This document shows positions 1-8,614 of a stretch of DNA of 64,000 bases, in pieces. How positions within the stretch are numbered: the stretch's first letter is position 1; the number at the start of each line of letters is the position of its first letter. The notes under the pieces are model-generated. The model did not search any database. It was not told the origin of the DNA and saw only the letters and a program-made list of their open reading frames with translations. The DNA is from Bombiscardovia apis (GTDB lineage: Bacteria > Actinomycetota > Actinomycetes > Actinomycetales > Bifidobacteriaceae), in the NCBI RefSeq assembly GCF_033095945.1, contig NZ_AP026800.1, positions 434,001-498,000 on the forward strand, in the 5' to 3' direction. The position numbers and the translations under genes were made by a program.

Positions 1-261
1 ATTATCGACGGTAAGCCCATGCTTGACCTGCCCTACGTAGAAGACAGCAGGGCTATGACCGACATGAACGTGGCCATGACGGGAACCGGCGAATTCATTG
101 AGGTTCAAGGCACAGCCGAGCACCAGCCTTTCAATCGTGAAGAGTTGAACGCCCTACTCGATTTAGCAACCAAAGGCAATAAAGCCCTCCAAGCTATGCA
201 ACGCAAGGCTTTGGCAGCCGAGATCGGGCAAGTAGTGTCATCCGAGCAGGCAGAAGGTTAG
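1..261 (+). CDS. rph: Ribonuclease PH, C-terminal part (5' end outside window)
   Basis: RNase PH trims the 3' ends of tRNA precursors by phosphorolysis. The frame is open from base 1, so only the last 86 residues are present. The family signature near the C-terminus is visible: [19 protein letters not shown] followed by [14 protein letters not shown] and a helical tail ([14 protein letters not shown]). The stop codon lies two bases before the rdgB start, so the two genes are almost certainly co-transcribed, as is common for rph-rdgB in Actinobacteria. The missing N-terminus reflects the window edge, not damage. Confidence 0.95.
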   Translation: MIDGKPMLDLPYVEDSRAMTDMNVAMTGTGEFIEVQGTAEHQPFNREELNALLDLATKGNKALQAMQRKALAAEIGQVVSSEQAEG

Positions 262-263
262 TC

Positions 264-974
264 ATGGCGCAAGATAAGGCTAGGCGAATCGTCGTCGCCA
301 CGCATAATGAGGGCAAGCTGGGCGAGATGCGCGCTATCTTGCAAAAAAGTTTGGACGCGGTCGCAGCTGATCGAGATGAACAGATGGCTGAGTTTACACT
401 GGTTTCGGCCGGCCAGCTTGGTCTTCCCGACCCAGTTGAAACGGGCGTGACCTTTGAACAGAACGCCCTGCTCAAGGCCGAGGATGTGGCCAAACGCACG
501 GGGCTTCCGGCGCTCGCCGATGATTCGGGGCTGATTGTTGACGTGATGGGTGCCGCTCCGGGCATTCTTTCGGCACGCTGGTCCGGGGTTCACGGCGACG
601 ACAAAGCCAATGTGCGCCTGCTGCTGGCCCAATTGCAAGACTTGCCTGTCAACAAGCTGGGCGCTCAGTTCGTATGCGCTGCTGCCCTTGTTTTGCCTAC
701 GGGAACGGGGCAAGAAGTGGTTGCCGAACAAAGTAAGCCCACTGAATTTATTCGCACAGGCCGTATGGCGGGCCATATTATCCATGAGCCGCGCGGTGAA
801 CAGGGCTTCGGCTACGATCCGATTTTTGTGCCCGACGACCAGCCTCAGCGTGCTCTTGAAGCAGGAATAGAGCTGACCTCAGCTCAGCTGAGTGCGCAAG
901 AAAAGAATGCAATATCTCACCGAGGTAAGGCTCTCAAGGCGATTATGCCTACGCTCGTATCTGCCCTACTATAA
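264..974 (+). CDS. rdgB: XTP/dITP pyrophosphatase (Ham1/RdgB family)
   Basis: Hydrolyses non-canonical purine triphosphates (dITP, XTP) to monophosphates, keeping them out of DNA and RNA. Family motifs are present in order: ATHNEGKLGEM near residue 10 (substrate loop), LADDSGLIVD (metal-binding acidic motif), GEQGFGYDPIFVP and the C-terminal ISHRGKAL. At 236 residues it is a little longer than the usual ~200; the extra residues lie between strands (around DAVAADRDEQ and TGQEVVAEQSKP). The ATG at 264 follows the rph stop after two bases, indicating translational coupling. Confidence 0.94.
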   Translation: MAQDKARRIVVATHNEGKLGEMRAILQKSLDAVAADRDEQMAEFTLVSAGQLGLPDPVETGVTFEQNALLKAEDVAKRTGLPALADDSGLIVDVMGAAPGILSARWSGVHGDDKANVRLLLAQLQDLPVNKLGAQFVCAAALVLPTGTGQEVVAEQSKPTEFIRTGRMAGHIIHEPRGEQGFGYDPIFVPDDQPQRALEAGIELTSAQLSAQEKNAISHRGKALKAIMPTLVSALL

Positions 975-1149
975 CCCCTCCGCGCCGGTTTATTCCCACA
1001 CTTCGCGCAAGGCTCTATTTTTGTATTCCACCACTGGCTCTCTACACTAGTAGGTAGAGCTAGCGCCGGAGCTCAGCTTTCTTGCAGAAAGCGAACACGG
1101 CGCGTAAACCAAAACTGGCGCGGCTTGCCAGTGAAGGGTGGAGAGATCA
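975..1149 (+). promoter_or_regulatory. Leader region of the pilus operon
   Basis: Gene-free stretch between rdgB and the pilus operon. It contains two short hairpins: CTCTAC (1040-1045) pairing with GTAGAG (1054-1059), and GCTTTC pairing with GAAAGC within 1076-1092. Neither is followed by a T-run, so they are not clear terminators. The ribosome-binding site GGAGAG at 1140-1145 precedes the GTG at 1150. No homopolymer tract is present here, unlike the RCC1 genes further on. No convincing -35/-10 pair was assigned. Confidence 0.35.
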
Positions 1150-3768
1150 GTGAAGAGCAGAAAATTCTCCTGGCACAGACTTATGTGCGCGCTGGTTGCA
1201 TGCGTAGGTGTGTGCTCTATATTTATGATTCCAAGCCTGAATTCGAGCCCACTAACGCCGCAGGCTTACGCAGATTCCGTTGATTCGACACCAGCAGATC
1301 CAAAGCCTGTGCTGTATCGCATGTTGGCTTATAACAGCCGAATGGATACGCAAAATGATGAGCTACGCATGGATTTCGTGCTTCGTTTGGCTCACGGGCA
1401 GATGGATCCCAACTGTGTTCCAGAGGGGCAGCATGACGACACGGGTAAGTGCGGTCTTTCCTTTGTTTACGCTTTTTGGGCAGTTAATGACAACCCGTAT
1501 TGGTATTTTTCGAGAGCCAAGTACTTAAATACGATGGGTGAAGACGGTGCTGCCCGCTGGGCCGCCAACCAAGCCCAGTACTACACGATTCATCAGGTTG
1601 AAAACTCTGGAAAATACGACTATTTGACCATTTCCCTAGTGGGCGATGTGAACTATCCGGATGCTTCCACTTCTGGTAACTACGATAGCTCGGATACCGA
1701 TCGTGTGGACTACAAGCAGGTGGGTGGAGCGAAACTCAATCAATTCGTCTACGCTATAGCAGGTAAGGATTATGCCTTATGGAATAAAGGCATCGATACG
1801 CTCTATTTGAATCCATCTCAAGAATTTGACTCTCGCTTTGTGACCAATATTGCTCAAGACTATCCGGCGTATGTATATTCGCCCGAGTGTGGTATTGGCA
1901 GCGCTGGTGGTGCTTGCAATGGGCCCATGTCGTTTGTGGGTTGGGATGCTTACCCCACACTCTTTAGCGGAGGTCAAGCTAACTGGGGCATGGTGGCAGA
2001 TTATGGCTTTAAAGGCCACAGTGCGCCCGGGATTGCACCGCCAAAGTCATTCTTCGTATACTGGTACAACCCGGCTCGTAGCTATACGGATAGCTCAGGG
2101 CCTTATCCGTGCTCGCGCAACACTTCCTTCTATTATCAGTGGATTGGACTTAAAGAGGGCAAATATTGGGAGCCTGTAACTTCTCTTACCCCAACTGCCC
2201 AGCGGGTTGACGGCCAGCATCCGATAGGGCCGGGAACGCCTCCTGAGATGACTAACACGTGGCCGGCCTTCAACGAGCCGGCCCAAAACGGCAAGACCAA
2301 TAATTTGATGGCTCCCGGGCCCGGAAACGGTGGGCAAAATGCTCAGCTGCCTGATGGCTCCATCAACTTTGAAATTGCCAAGCAACAAGACCATCTCGAC
2401 GGCTATTTCAAGCTGGTTACTTGGCCTATCACTACCAACGCTGATGGCTCCACTACCGGTTGTGCGACTGCCAGCAACAAGGAAGCCTACAATCCGGACG
2501 CGGGCATTACCGCAAGTATGTCTCAGGCCGAGATTGCTAGCAGGATCAACACGGGTTGGACTATCGATACGGTGATGAGCCGTTACCAGATTCCTCGCCC
2601 AGACCCACCTACCATCAGTCAGCCGACCCAAGACAGTTATGTGAACAACTCAACGGTGACGGTCACTGGCACTGCGACGGTTGGACATGAAGCTGCCAAC
2701 AATGGTAACCCTGAGCGTCGTTACATGGTCACGCTCTTTGCTGAGGATCCTTCACATCCCATTCAAGACTCCACCAGCCAAGGAGCTAACGATTACAACA
2801 GCAGGGGAGTGGAGATTGGCAGCACAGAAGTTGATGACCAAGGCAACTGGTCTATTGTGGATGCCAACACGATAGTCGATGGTAAAGCCAACATAGACGG
2901 CAGTTCCCGGCGTTACCATGCATACTTAACTGAGTTGAATTCGGGGCAAACTCTTACATCGGACTTTTCCAATATTGTGCGGGTCTACTTTTACACAGCT
3001 CCAGACCCGGCTCCGACTGTGGTGCATCTGACTATGCCTCACACGGTCGATGGTCAACTGCCAGCGGGCTCCACCGGTCAAGTAGACGGTGCTCTCCACC
3101 CAACTCACAATGGCTCCAGTCTCCAAGTAGAGGCTCTGCCGGTGGCTAATCCCTCAGCCACACCAATAGCGGTGAGCAGCCAACCCAACTTTGGCACCTC
3201 GTCTACTCAATGGCAGGCCAGTATTAGCAATCCCAGCGGTTTTCAGCCGGTTTCGGGAGATAATCGCTACGTGTTCCGGGCTTGGCTACAGACTATTAAT
3301 GGTTTGCGCTCGCCCTTGGGCTCGCAGATTTTCGAGATTGATATGGTCCCGCCCAAGCCTGGCATAGTTATGGCCAGCAACAGGGTAGTCTCGGGTCGAG
3401 CAACAGTGAGTTCAGCGCCGGGAGCTGGTCCGCAGCAGGGCGGTTTTGTAGTGGTGACTTGGCCAGACGGCAGTAATTCGGGGAAGGTGAACATTGCTAA
3501 TGATGGCACTTGGAGCGTTCCTGTTCCTTCTGGCATGACTACTAACGGCACTGTGGGGGTGAGGGCTACCGATGTGGCGGGTAATGAGTCTGCACTCGAA
3601 ACACGCGGTATAGAACCCATCCCTCGGATCATGGCCATACCACTTGCAGGAGCTGTGCCTTGGCACCAGATTGCTGCTAGTGCGCTCATAGCTGGGTCTG
3701 CTGTATTGCTTGGGCTCACAGCGCTTATATACAAGCGTCGTCGTGATAACAAAAGCTTGCATTTTTAG
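1150..3768 (+). CDS. Large surface protein with Ig-like repeats, probable pilus tip/minor subunit
   Basis: About 872 residues. A signal peptide is clear (MKSRKFSWHRLMCALVACVG start, ending near PQAYADS). Residues ~40-490 form a large globular region I do not recognise, rich in aromatic residues. After ~500 come bacterial Ig-like beta domains (PDPPTISQPTQDSYVNNSTV, then FVVVTWPDGSNSGKVNIAND). The C-terminus has a hydrophobic helix and KRRRDNK tail, the layout of a wall-sorting signal, but the pentapeptide is IPLAG rather than LPxTG. GTG 1150 is preferred over GTG 1138 because GGAGAG at 1140-1145 fits only 1150. It is followed 24 bp later by the pilin and then a class C sortase, so a pilus-tip adhesin role is inferred from context. 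Confidence 0.75.
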   Translation: MKSRKFSWHRLMCALVACVGVCSIFMIPSLNSSPLTPQAYADSVDSTPADPKPVLYRMLAYNSRMDTQNDELRMDFVLRLAHGQMDPNCVPEGQHDDTGKCGLSFVYAFWAVNDNPYWYFSRAKYLNTMGEDGAARWAANQAQYYTIHQVENSGKYDYLTISLVGDVNYPDASTSGNYDSSDTDRVDYKQVGGAKLNQFVYAIAGKDYALWNKGIDTLYLNPSQEFDSRFVTNIAQDYPAYVYSPECGIGSAGGACNGPMSFVGWDAYPTLFSGGQANWGMVADYGFKGHSAPGIAPPKSFFVYWYNPARSYTDSSGPYPCSRNTSFYYQWIGLKEGKYWEPVTSLTPTAQRVDGQHPIGPGTPPEMTNTWPAFNEPAQNGKTNNLMAPGPGNGGQNAQLPDGSINFEIAKQQDHLDGYFKLVTWPITTNADGSTTGCATASNKEAYNPDAGITASMSQAEIASRINTGWTIDTVMSRYQIPRPDPPTISQPTQDSYVNNSTVTVTGTATVGHEAANNGNPERRYMVTLFAEDPSHPIQDSTSQGANDYNSRGVEIGSTEVDDQGNWSIVDANTIVDGKANIDGSSRRYHAYLTELNSGQTLTSDFSNIVRVYFYTAPDPAPTVVHLTMPHTVDGQLPAGSTGQVDGALHPTHNGSSLQVEALPVANPSATPIAVSSQPNFGTSSTQWQASISNPSGFQPVSGDNRYVFRAWLQTINGLRSPLGSQIFEIDMVPPKPGIVMASNRVVSGRATVSSAPGAGPQQGGFVVVTWPDGSNSGKVNIANDGTWSVPVPSGMTTNGTVGVRATDVAGNESALETRGIEPIPRIMAIPLAGAVPWHQIAASALIAGSAVLLGLTALIYKRRRDNKSLHF

Positions 3769-3792
3769 CGAGTAATATTGAGGAGAGAAGAT

Positions 3793-5700
3793 ATGAACAT
3801 ACGAAATGTGATGCGTAGGGGAGCCGGCATGCTTGCCACGGCTGCAACCCTAGTGGGAATCTCTTTGCTAGGAGTTTCCACTGCTGCAGCAGATGTCGAA
3901 GTGCCCAATCCCGACCTGAAAACGACCAACGCTTCGATTGCTATTAACGGTAGCAACGATGCCATTCAGGGCCATAGTTACAGGGCCTTACGGGTGGGTA
4001 TATACGTGAGCGCCAACGTAGATAATACCGGCAGCGGCGGCAAGCTCACCTCGATTTCGGTGGGCACCGATGCCGATGCGAAGCCGATTGCTACTAGCGC
4101 TCTTAACCAGATTGACCCCTCTGCTCCCGCTCCTGCTTTCGTCGACAATCCGGTGGGTGAGGTGTCCTCAAGATGGCTGGGCTTTGCTTCCCAGGGCGGA
4201 GTAGGTGTCTCGCAAGAAGACAAGACTTCTAATAGTCGCGACCAAGCTTACGCAGGCAAGTTGCGTAATTTCGTTACTAATTTCGTCTCTGACTCCCGTT
4301 TCAACGCTCTGCTGACTAGTAAGGGTGTTTCTACGACGGCAAGCAGTGCTCCAGGTATGTTCAACAACCTGCCGCAGGGCTTGTATATCATCGTGGATAC
4401 CACGGCTTCGGGTGGCAACTATTCCAATTCCATCCCCATGCTGGTAGGCACTGCTGTGGGTGTGACCGCAAGCTTCCAGGGCTACACGCAGTTTAAGAAC
4501 GAGACTTCGCCCACGGCTCCCATCTTGGGCAAGATAGAGGTCAAGAACGATCAGCCCACGGTCGCGAAGAAGGCTGTGCAAGACCCAACTATGGGCTCTT
4601 CTGCTTCCATTGGCGGGTATGTACAATACGAGATTACCGGCAATGTACCGCTCACGACTGGCTATACATACTATCAATATCTTTTGCAAGATAAGCCGGG
4701 TTCCGGGCTCAAGTTTGCGCGCGACCAAAACCACCCTGTGACGGTTACTTCCGGGCCTGCGGGCGGCACTCAGACCAGCATTGTTGAGCAAAATGGCGGC
4801 ACGGCGGGCTTTGTAGTAGATGCACACGGCGATGGTTCGGTTGACTTCAACCTTTCGCCTGTAATTACCAGCCTCAAGTTTGGTGACACCATCACCGTGA
4901 AGTACTACATGCAGCTCACCGATGATGCGGTCAACGGCGTGGCTAAGAATGACGTGCAGCTGGCTTATTCGAACGATCAGCGCAATCAGCCCACCGATAA
5001 TCAGGGCAACGGCGGTTCTCATAACAGTTTCGCGCTGCCTAACCAAGTCGCTGCCAACGCCTACTTCTACCACTTTGAGTTGAGCAAGCAGGCCAAGTCC
5101 GACAACCGTGATTTGACTGGTGCCAGCTTCTCGGTCAAGGTCAAGGGCACGGCGGACGCCCTGAAGTTTAAGCAGGTTAAAGACGCGCAAAACGTGGCGA
5201 TTCCGGGACGCTACAAGCTCGTAGCAGACCAGAACACGAACGCCGATGACCTCTTGCTGGTGTCTGACGGCTCCTATGCGGGCACCCACCCAGACCAGGC
5301 AGTGCCCACAGGCCACCTCTTCGTCGACGGCTTGGGTGCTGGCGAATACACGGTTTCCGAGATTAACCCGCCAGCGACCTTCTCGGGCATGTTCAAGCCC
5401 TCCTTCGATGTGAAGATTACCCCCGACAGCACTTCAAACCACCCGCAGCTCACCAATGCGGGCGACGCTTGGGATTTGGTGTCTGCCGGTTCTTGGACCT
5501 ATACGGCCACTGACCCGGTTGCCGTTTCGCCGTCCACCGGTTCCCACGCCATCGTGGTGCTCAACGTCTCCTCGCTTTCCCAGCTGCCTATGACCGGCGG
5601 TGCGGGCATTATCCTAGCGGTTATGATTGCCCTGATTGCGCTGGTGTTGGCCGGCGTGCTCTTCGCCTTCAAGCGCAGGCGGGATGCGGGGCAAATCTGA
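3793..5700 (+). CDS. Major pilin subunit, LPMTG-anchored, isopeptide-forming
   Basis: About 635 residues. Structural subunit of a sortase-assembled pilus. It has a signal peptide (MNIRNVMRRGAGMLATAATL, ending STAAA/DVE), long threonine/glycine-rich beta domains of the fimbrial isopeptide-D2 type, a lysine-containing stretch KNDQPTVAKKAVQDP that could supply the polymerisation lysine, and an E-box-like segment GEYTVSEINPPATF near residue 535. The C-terminus is a textbook sorting signal: LPMTG, a hydrophobic helix and FKRRRDAG. The start is ATG 3793 with AGGAGAG at 3781-3787; a TTG at 3778 overlaps the ribosome site and is rejected. Its neighbours are the tip-like protein upstream and the sortase downstream. 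Confidence 0.9.
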   Translation: MNIRNVMRRGAGMLATAATLVGISLLGVSTAAADVEVPNPDLKTTNASIAINGSNDAIQGHSYRALRVGIYVSANVDNTGSGGKLTSISVGTDADAKPIATSALNQIDPSAPAPAFVDNPVGEVSSRWLGFASQGGVGVSQEDKTSNSRDQAYAGKLRNFVTNFVSDSRFNALLTSKGVSTTASSAPGMFNNLPQGLYIIVDTTASGGNYSNSIPMLVGTAVGVTASFQGYTQFKNETSPTAPILGKIEVKNDQPTVAKKAVQDPTMGSSASIGGYVQYEITGNVPLTTGYTYYQYLLQDKPGSGLKFARDQNHPVTVTSGPAGGTQTSIVEQNGGTAGFVVDAHGDGSVDFNLSPVITSLKFGDTITVKYYMQLTDDAVNGVAKNDVQLAYSNDQRNQPTDNQGNGGSHNSFALPNQVAANAYFYHFELSKQAKSDNRDLTGASFSVKVKGTADALKFKQVKDAQNVAIPGRYKLVADQNTNADDLLLVSDGSYAGTHPDQAVPTGHLFVDGLGAGEYTVSEINPPATFSGMFKPSFDVKITPDSTSNHPQLTNAGDAWDLVSAGSWTYTATDPVAVSPSTGSHAIVVLNVSSLSQLPMTGGAGIILAVMIALIALVLAGVLFAFKRRRDAGQI

Positions 5701-5786
5701 ACTTTCAATCGGCACTCTTCCCTCCAAATGGCCAGCAGGAAGGCCCCCATAAGCCCCGGCATAGCAAAGCAGATTGGCTCTTACGA

Positions 5787-6665
5787 GTGCTTATCACCTT
5801 GTGTTTGGCTGTGGCCTTGGGTGCCCTCCTGTGGATTCCTGCTACTCAATTGCGCCATGCGTGGCAAGAGCGGCAGGAGGTGAACCGGGCGAGCGAACGG
5901 GTTGCCGCTTGGCCTCAGGGGCGCATAGCCCAGGAGTTCGAGCGTGCTCAGGCCTATAACCGCACCATTGCGACCGGAGACCAAGGTGTGTTAGGGGAGG
6001 CGCCAGATCCCTTTCTCCCCGCTCAGGCTTCGGGCTCAAGTGGGGCTTCGCTGGCCTCGCGCGACCGTGACTACCAGCAGGCCTTGGATACGGGCGATGG
6101 GCTGATGGGCTCCATTCGCATTCCTAAGATTTCCGTCAATATGCCCATCTACCATGGCACTTCCGACCGTTCTCTCTCCTTGGGCGCGGGCCACTTGTAC
6201 GGCACCAGCCTCCCGGTCGGAGGTGCCTCTACTAACGCCGTCATTACTGGCCACCGAGGCTTGCCAGGAGCTCTACTCTTTACTCGCCTAGACGAGCTCA
6301 AAACCGGAGATGTGTTCTACGTTAATACGCTAGGTCGCACCATGGGCTACCGGATTGAAGGCATTCATGTGGTCGACCCAGACGATGCCCATTTTTATAC
6401 GGTGGTGAAGGGCCAAGATTTGGTCACGCTCATGACCTGCACTCCCTACGGAGTCAACACGCAGCGTTTGGTCATAACGGGCCGTAGGGCTCCCATTCCG
6501 CGCAGTATTCCCGAGCCCGAGCATGGACCTCAAGATGCCCTCCTACGATCTTGGGCCATTGGCTTGTTTGCTGGCATTATAGGGATTATTGCCCTAGCTT
6601 GCTGTCAGCGACGCGAGATGGTAGTTCGCCACCGCAGGATTTCTCGTGGGAGTCACAGTGCCTAG
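5787..6665 (+). CDS. srtC: Class C (pilus-polymerising) sortase
   Basis: Membrane transpeptidase that joins pilin subunits through the LPMTG signal of the preceding gene. Visible features: N-terminal membrane helix (ITLCLAVALGALLWIP), a lid-type region rich in Ser/Ala (~70-90), IRIPKISVNMPIYHGT, catalytic His in AVITGHRGLP, catalytic Cys in LVTLMTCTPYGVNTQRLVITGRR (TCTPYG, Arg in the last segment), and a C-terminal membrane helix as in class C enzymes. GTG 5787 is the first conventional start in frame but lacks a ribosome site and begins inside the helix. The frame is open upstream to CTG 5697, which overlaps the pilin stop as CTGA and would add a basic cytoplasmic N-terminus; the true start is uncertain. 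Confidence 0.88.
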   Translation: MLITLCLAVALGALLWIPATQLRHAWQERQEVNRASERVAAWPQGRIAQEFERAQAYNRTIATGDQGVLGEAPDPFLPAQASGSSGASLASRDRDYQQALDTGDGLMGSIRIPKISVNMPIYHGTSDRSLSLGAGHLYGTSLPVGGASTNAVITGHRGLPGALLFTRLDELKTGDVFYVNTLGRTMGYRIEGIHVVDPDDAHFYTVVKGQDLVTLMTCTPYGVNTQRLVITGRRAPIPRSIPEPEHGPQDALLRSWAIGLFAGIIGIIALACCQRREMVVRHRRISRGSHSA

Positions 6666-6736
6666 TCTCAGCCAATAGCAGTGCTTTCTCAGTCTGCCGG
6701 GCGCCTGCATGCTCAGTCGTTCTGTATACTGCTTAT

Positions 6737-6756
6737 TCTACGAGCGTAGAGTTTTT
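6737..6756 (+). terminator. Intrinsic terminator of the pilus operon
   Basis: Stem TCTAC/GTAGA with loop GAGC, followed by GTTTTT, about 70 bases after the sortase stop. Confidence 0.7.
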
Positions 6757-6843
6757 GCCATCGTTGAGAAGATGTGGTTAAATGTTACTACCGATTTATT
6801 TAAGCTTTTTGGGCAATGTTAGGTCGCTCAAACGGTTAAGGGA

Positions 6844-6910
6844 AATCGGTGCCCGGAATGGGGCGGATTGGCAGCTATCGGGGGATGCTATTGGTCTGCC
6901 CCACCGGATT
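6844..6910 (+). other. Possible structured RNA element before tRNA-Leu
   Basis: In the ~325-bp gene-free stretch between the pilus terminator and tRNA-Leu, AATCGGTG (6844-6851) can pair with CACCGGATT (6902-6910, one bulged G), and GGGGC (6860-6864) with GCCCC (6898-6902), enclosing a further AGC/GCT pairing. No named RNA family was recognised. It may be a leader element or chance pairing in GC-rich DNA. Confidence 0.25.
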
Positions 6911-6991
6911 GGATTTTCTCCCACTTTTTGCGTTTCGCATTCTTCTATTCAGACCTGAGGTTGTGTTACATTAAATAAGCACCATTGCTCT

Positions 6992-7073
6992 GCGCACGTG
7001 GCGGAATTGGTAGACGCGCAAGATTTAGGTTCTTGTGACTACGGTCGTGGGGGTTCAAGTCCCCCCGTGCGCA
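6992..7073 (+). tRNA. tRNA-Leu, anticodon UAG
   Basis: Acceptor arm GCGCACG pairs with CGTGCGC. The D-arm is GCGGAATTGGTAGACGC, the anticodon stem is CAAGA/TCTTG with loop TTTAGGT (anticodon TAG), the long variable arm typical of class II tRNAs is present, and the T-arm GGGGGTTCAAGTCCCCC is intact. The discriminator is A and CCA is not encoded. Confidence 0.95.
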
Positions 7074-7213
7074 CTTGGTTCATCGACCAACGAGGGTTGA
7101 GTTTCTCCTTCTTTACGCACTTTGTACTGCTTTATTGCGAGCGTTTCAAGATATGCCCAAATCAGGCTAAAAATGTGGGATATGTAAGATAATACGAAAG
7201 TACCAGACTTGAG

Positions 7214-7286
7214 AGCCACTTGACAGAATCGAACTGTCGACCTTCTCATTACGAGTGAGACGCTCTGCCAACTGAGCTAAAGTGGC
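7214..7286 (-). tRNA. tRNA-Thr, anticodon CGU
   Basis: Read on the minus strand: acceptor GCCACTT with AAGTGGC, D-arm GCTCAGTTGGCAGAGC, anticodon stem TCTCA/TGAGA with loop CTCGTAA (anticodon CGT), T-arm GACAGTTCGATTCTGTC, discriminator T. CCA is not encoded. Convergent with tRNA-Leu across ~140 bp. Confidence 0.95.
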
Positions 7287-7430
7287 CTGTGTATCTGCTC
7301 GAATGCCCACCACATTCCACGTGGGTGCTATCAAGCGACAACAATAGAAAATTGTAGCTTACACTCTCGATTTGTCGAATTGGCGGGTTGCCCAGCGCGG
7401 CATGTACGGACACCTTGCGAGAATAGGGGC

Positions 7431-8555
7431 ATGACTTTGGATGATTTTTACGCCATTATTCCAGCCGGGGGAGTGGGCACCCGCCTGTGGCCGCTGAGCC
7501 GAAAAGCGCGGCCCAAGTTCCTCTTCGACCTGCTGGGCCAAGGGCAGACCATGATTCAGGGCACCTTTGACCGTCTTGCTGGCATTTGCGGGGCTGACCA
7601 CATCGTGGTGTCGACCGGCGCCCAGCATGTAGATGCGGTGCGCACACAGCTTGAAGATTTGGGTTCGGATGCGATTTTTGCCGAGCCGGTGCCTCGCGAT
7701 TCCACTGCTGCCATCGCTTTAGCAACGGCCGTTCTGGCCCGCAGGCATGGAGACCAGATTGTAGTTGGCTCCTTCGCGGCCGACCATGTCATTCGCGACA
7801 ACGACGCCTTCGCCATGTCGGTGCGCCAGGCTGTTGCCGCCGCCAGGGCCGGGTATGTGGCCACTATCGGTATCGCTGCCTCCCGCCCCTCTACTGCTTT
7901 TGGATACATTCATCAGGGGCGCTCGCTGGCTCAAGATGTGCCAGACGCTGCTGATGCCCGCTTAGTGACTGAGTTTGTAGAAAAGCCTGACGCTGCTACT
8001 GCTCAGGCCTATCTTGCCACCGGCGAATATCGTTGGAACGCTGGTATGTTTGTGATGCGCGCAGGCGTTGTGCTTGACTGCCTCAAGCAGTATCGGCCTA
8101 ATTTGTATGCTTCGGTTATGGCTATTGCTCAGGCTTGGGATCGGGGCCCTCAAGAGCGGCAGGTAGCTATGGACGAGCACTGGGCCGGTATTGAGAAGAT
8201 TGCCTTTGATTACGCAGTGGCCGAGCCCTTGTCTGTGGCTGGCGGCGTGGCAGTAGTTCCCGGTGGTTTTGGCTGGGATGACATCGGCGATTTCAATTCG
8301 GTAGCCGCTCTTCTGCCCTCCTCCAGCCAGAGCAATATCAAGATTTTGGGCGATAGTGACTTGGTGAGCTACTTAGATTCGGCTGGTGATGTGGTCGTGC
8401 CAGCAGCCGGGCGCACTGTGGCTCTGCTGGGTGTGAGCGACATGGTGGTGGTCGATACGCCCGATGCTCTGCTCATAGCCCCCCGCGCTCGCAGTCAGGA
8501 AGTTAAAGATATGGTTTCCAAGCTTTCGGAAGACGGCCAAGAGAGCATTCTGTAA
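7431..8555 (+). CDS. manC: Mannose-1-phosphate guanylyltransferase
   Basis: Makes GDP-mannose from mannose-1-phosphate and GTP. About 374 residues, matching the single-domain bacterial enzyme without a fused isomerase. Motifs: IPAGGVGTRLWPLSRKARPK (nucleotide-binding loop, residues ~8-27), VVGSFAADHVI, VTEFVEKPD, and YRWNAGMFVMRAGV. ATG 7431 follows AGGGG with suitable spacing; an in-frame TTG at 7380 gives an implausible N-terminus. The polyprenol-phosphate mannose synthase at 57169 is the only obvious consumer of GDP-mannose in the window. The next gene is a membrane acyltransferase, so surface-glycan work is plausible. Confidence 0.92.
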   Translation: MTLDDFYAIIPAGGVGTRLWPLSRKARPKFLFDLLGQGQTMIQGTFDRLAGICGADHIVVSTGAQHVDAVRTQLEDLGSDAIFAEPVPRDSTAAIALATAVLARRHGDQIVVGSFAADHVIRDNDAFAMSVRQAVAAARAGYVATIGIAASRPSTAFGYIHQGRSLAQDVPDAADARLVTEFVEKPDAATAQAYLATGEYRWNAGMFVMRAGVVLDCLKQYRPNLYASVMAIAQAWDRGPQERQVAMDEHWAGIEKIAFDYAVAEPLSVAGGVAVVPGGFGWDDIGDFNSVAALLPSSSQSNIKILGDSDLVSYLDSAGDVVVPAAGRTVALLGVSDMVVVDTPDALLIAPRARSQEVKDMVSKLSEDGQESIL

Positions 8556-8614
8556 GGCGCGCTCAGTCAAGACATTAGGTAGAGAAAGCCGAGAAGGTAG
8601 CGAAAGGTGGGCAG

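Noticed and set aside
4168..5316. A 382-codon minus-strand frame within the pilin gene
   Set aside because: Arises from the codon bias of the pilin on the other strand; no start signal, no recognisable protein.
7380..7430. Extended N-terminus of manC from TTG 7380
   Set aside because: The added residues do not resemble the family, while ATG 7431 has a good ribosome site and gives the conserved start.
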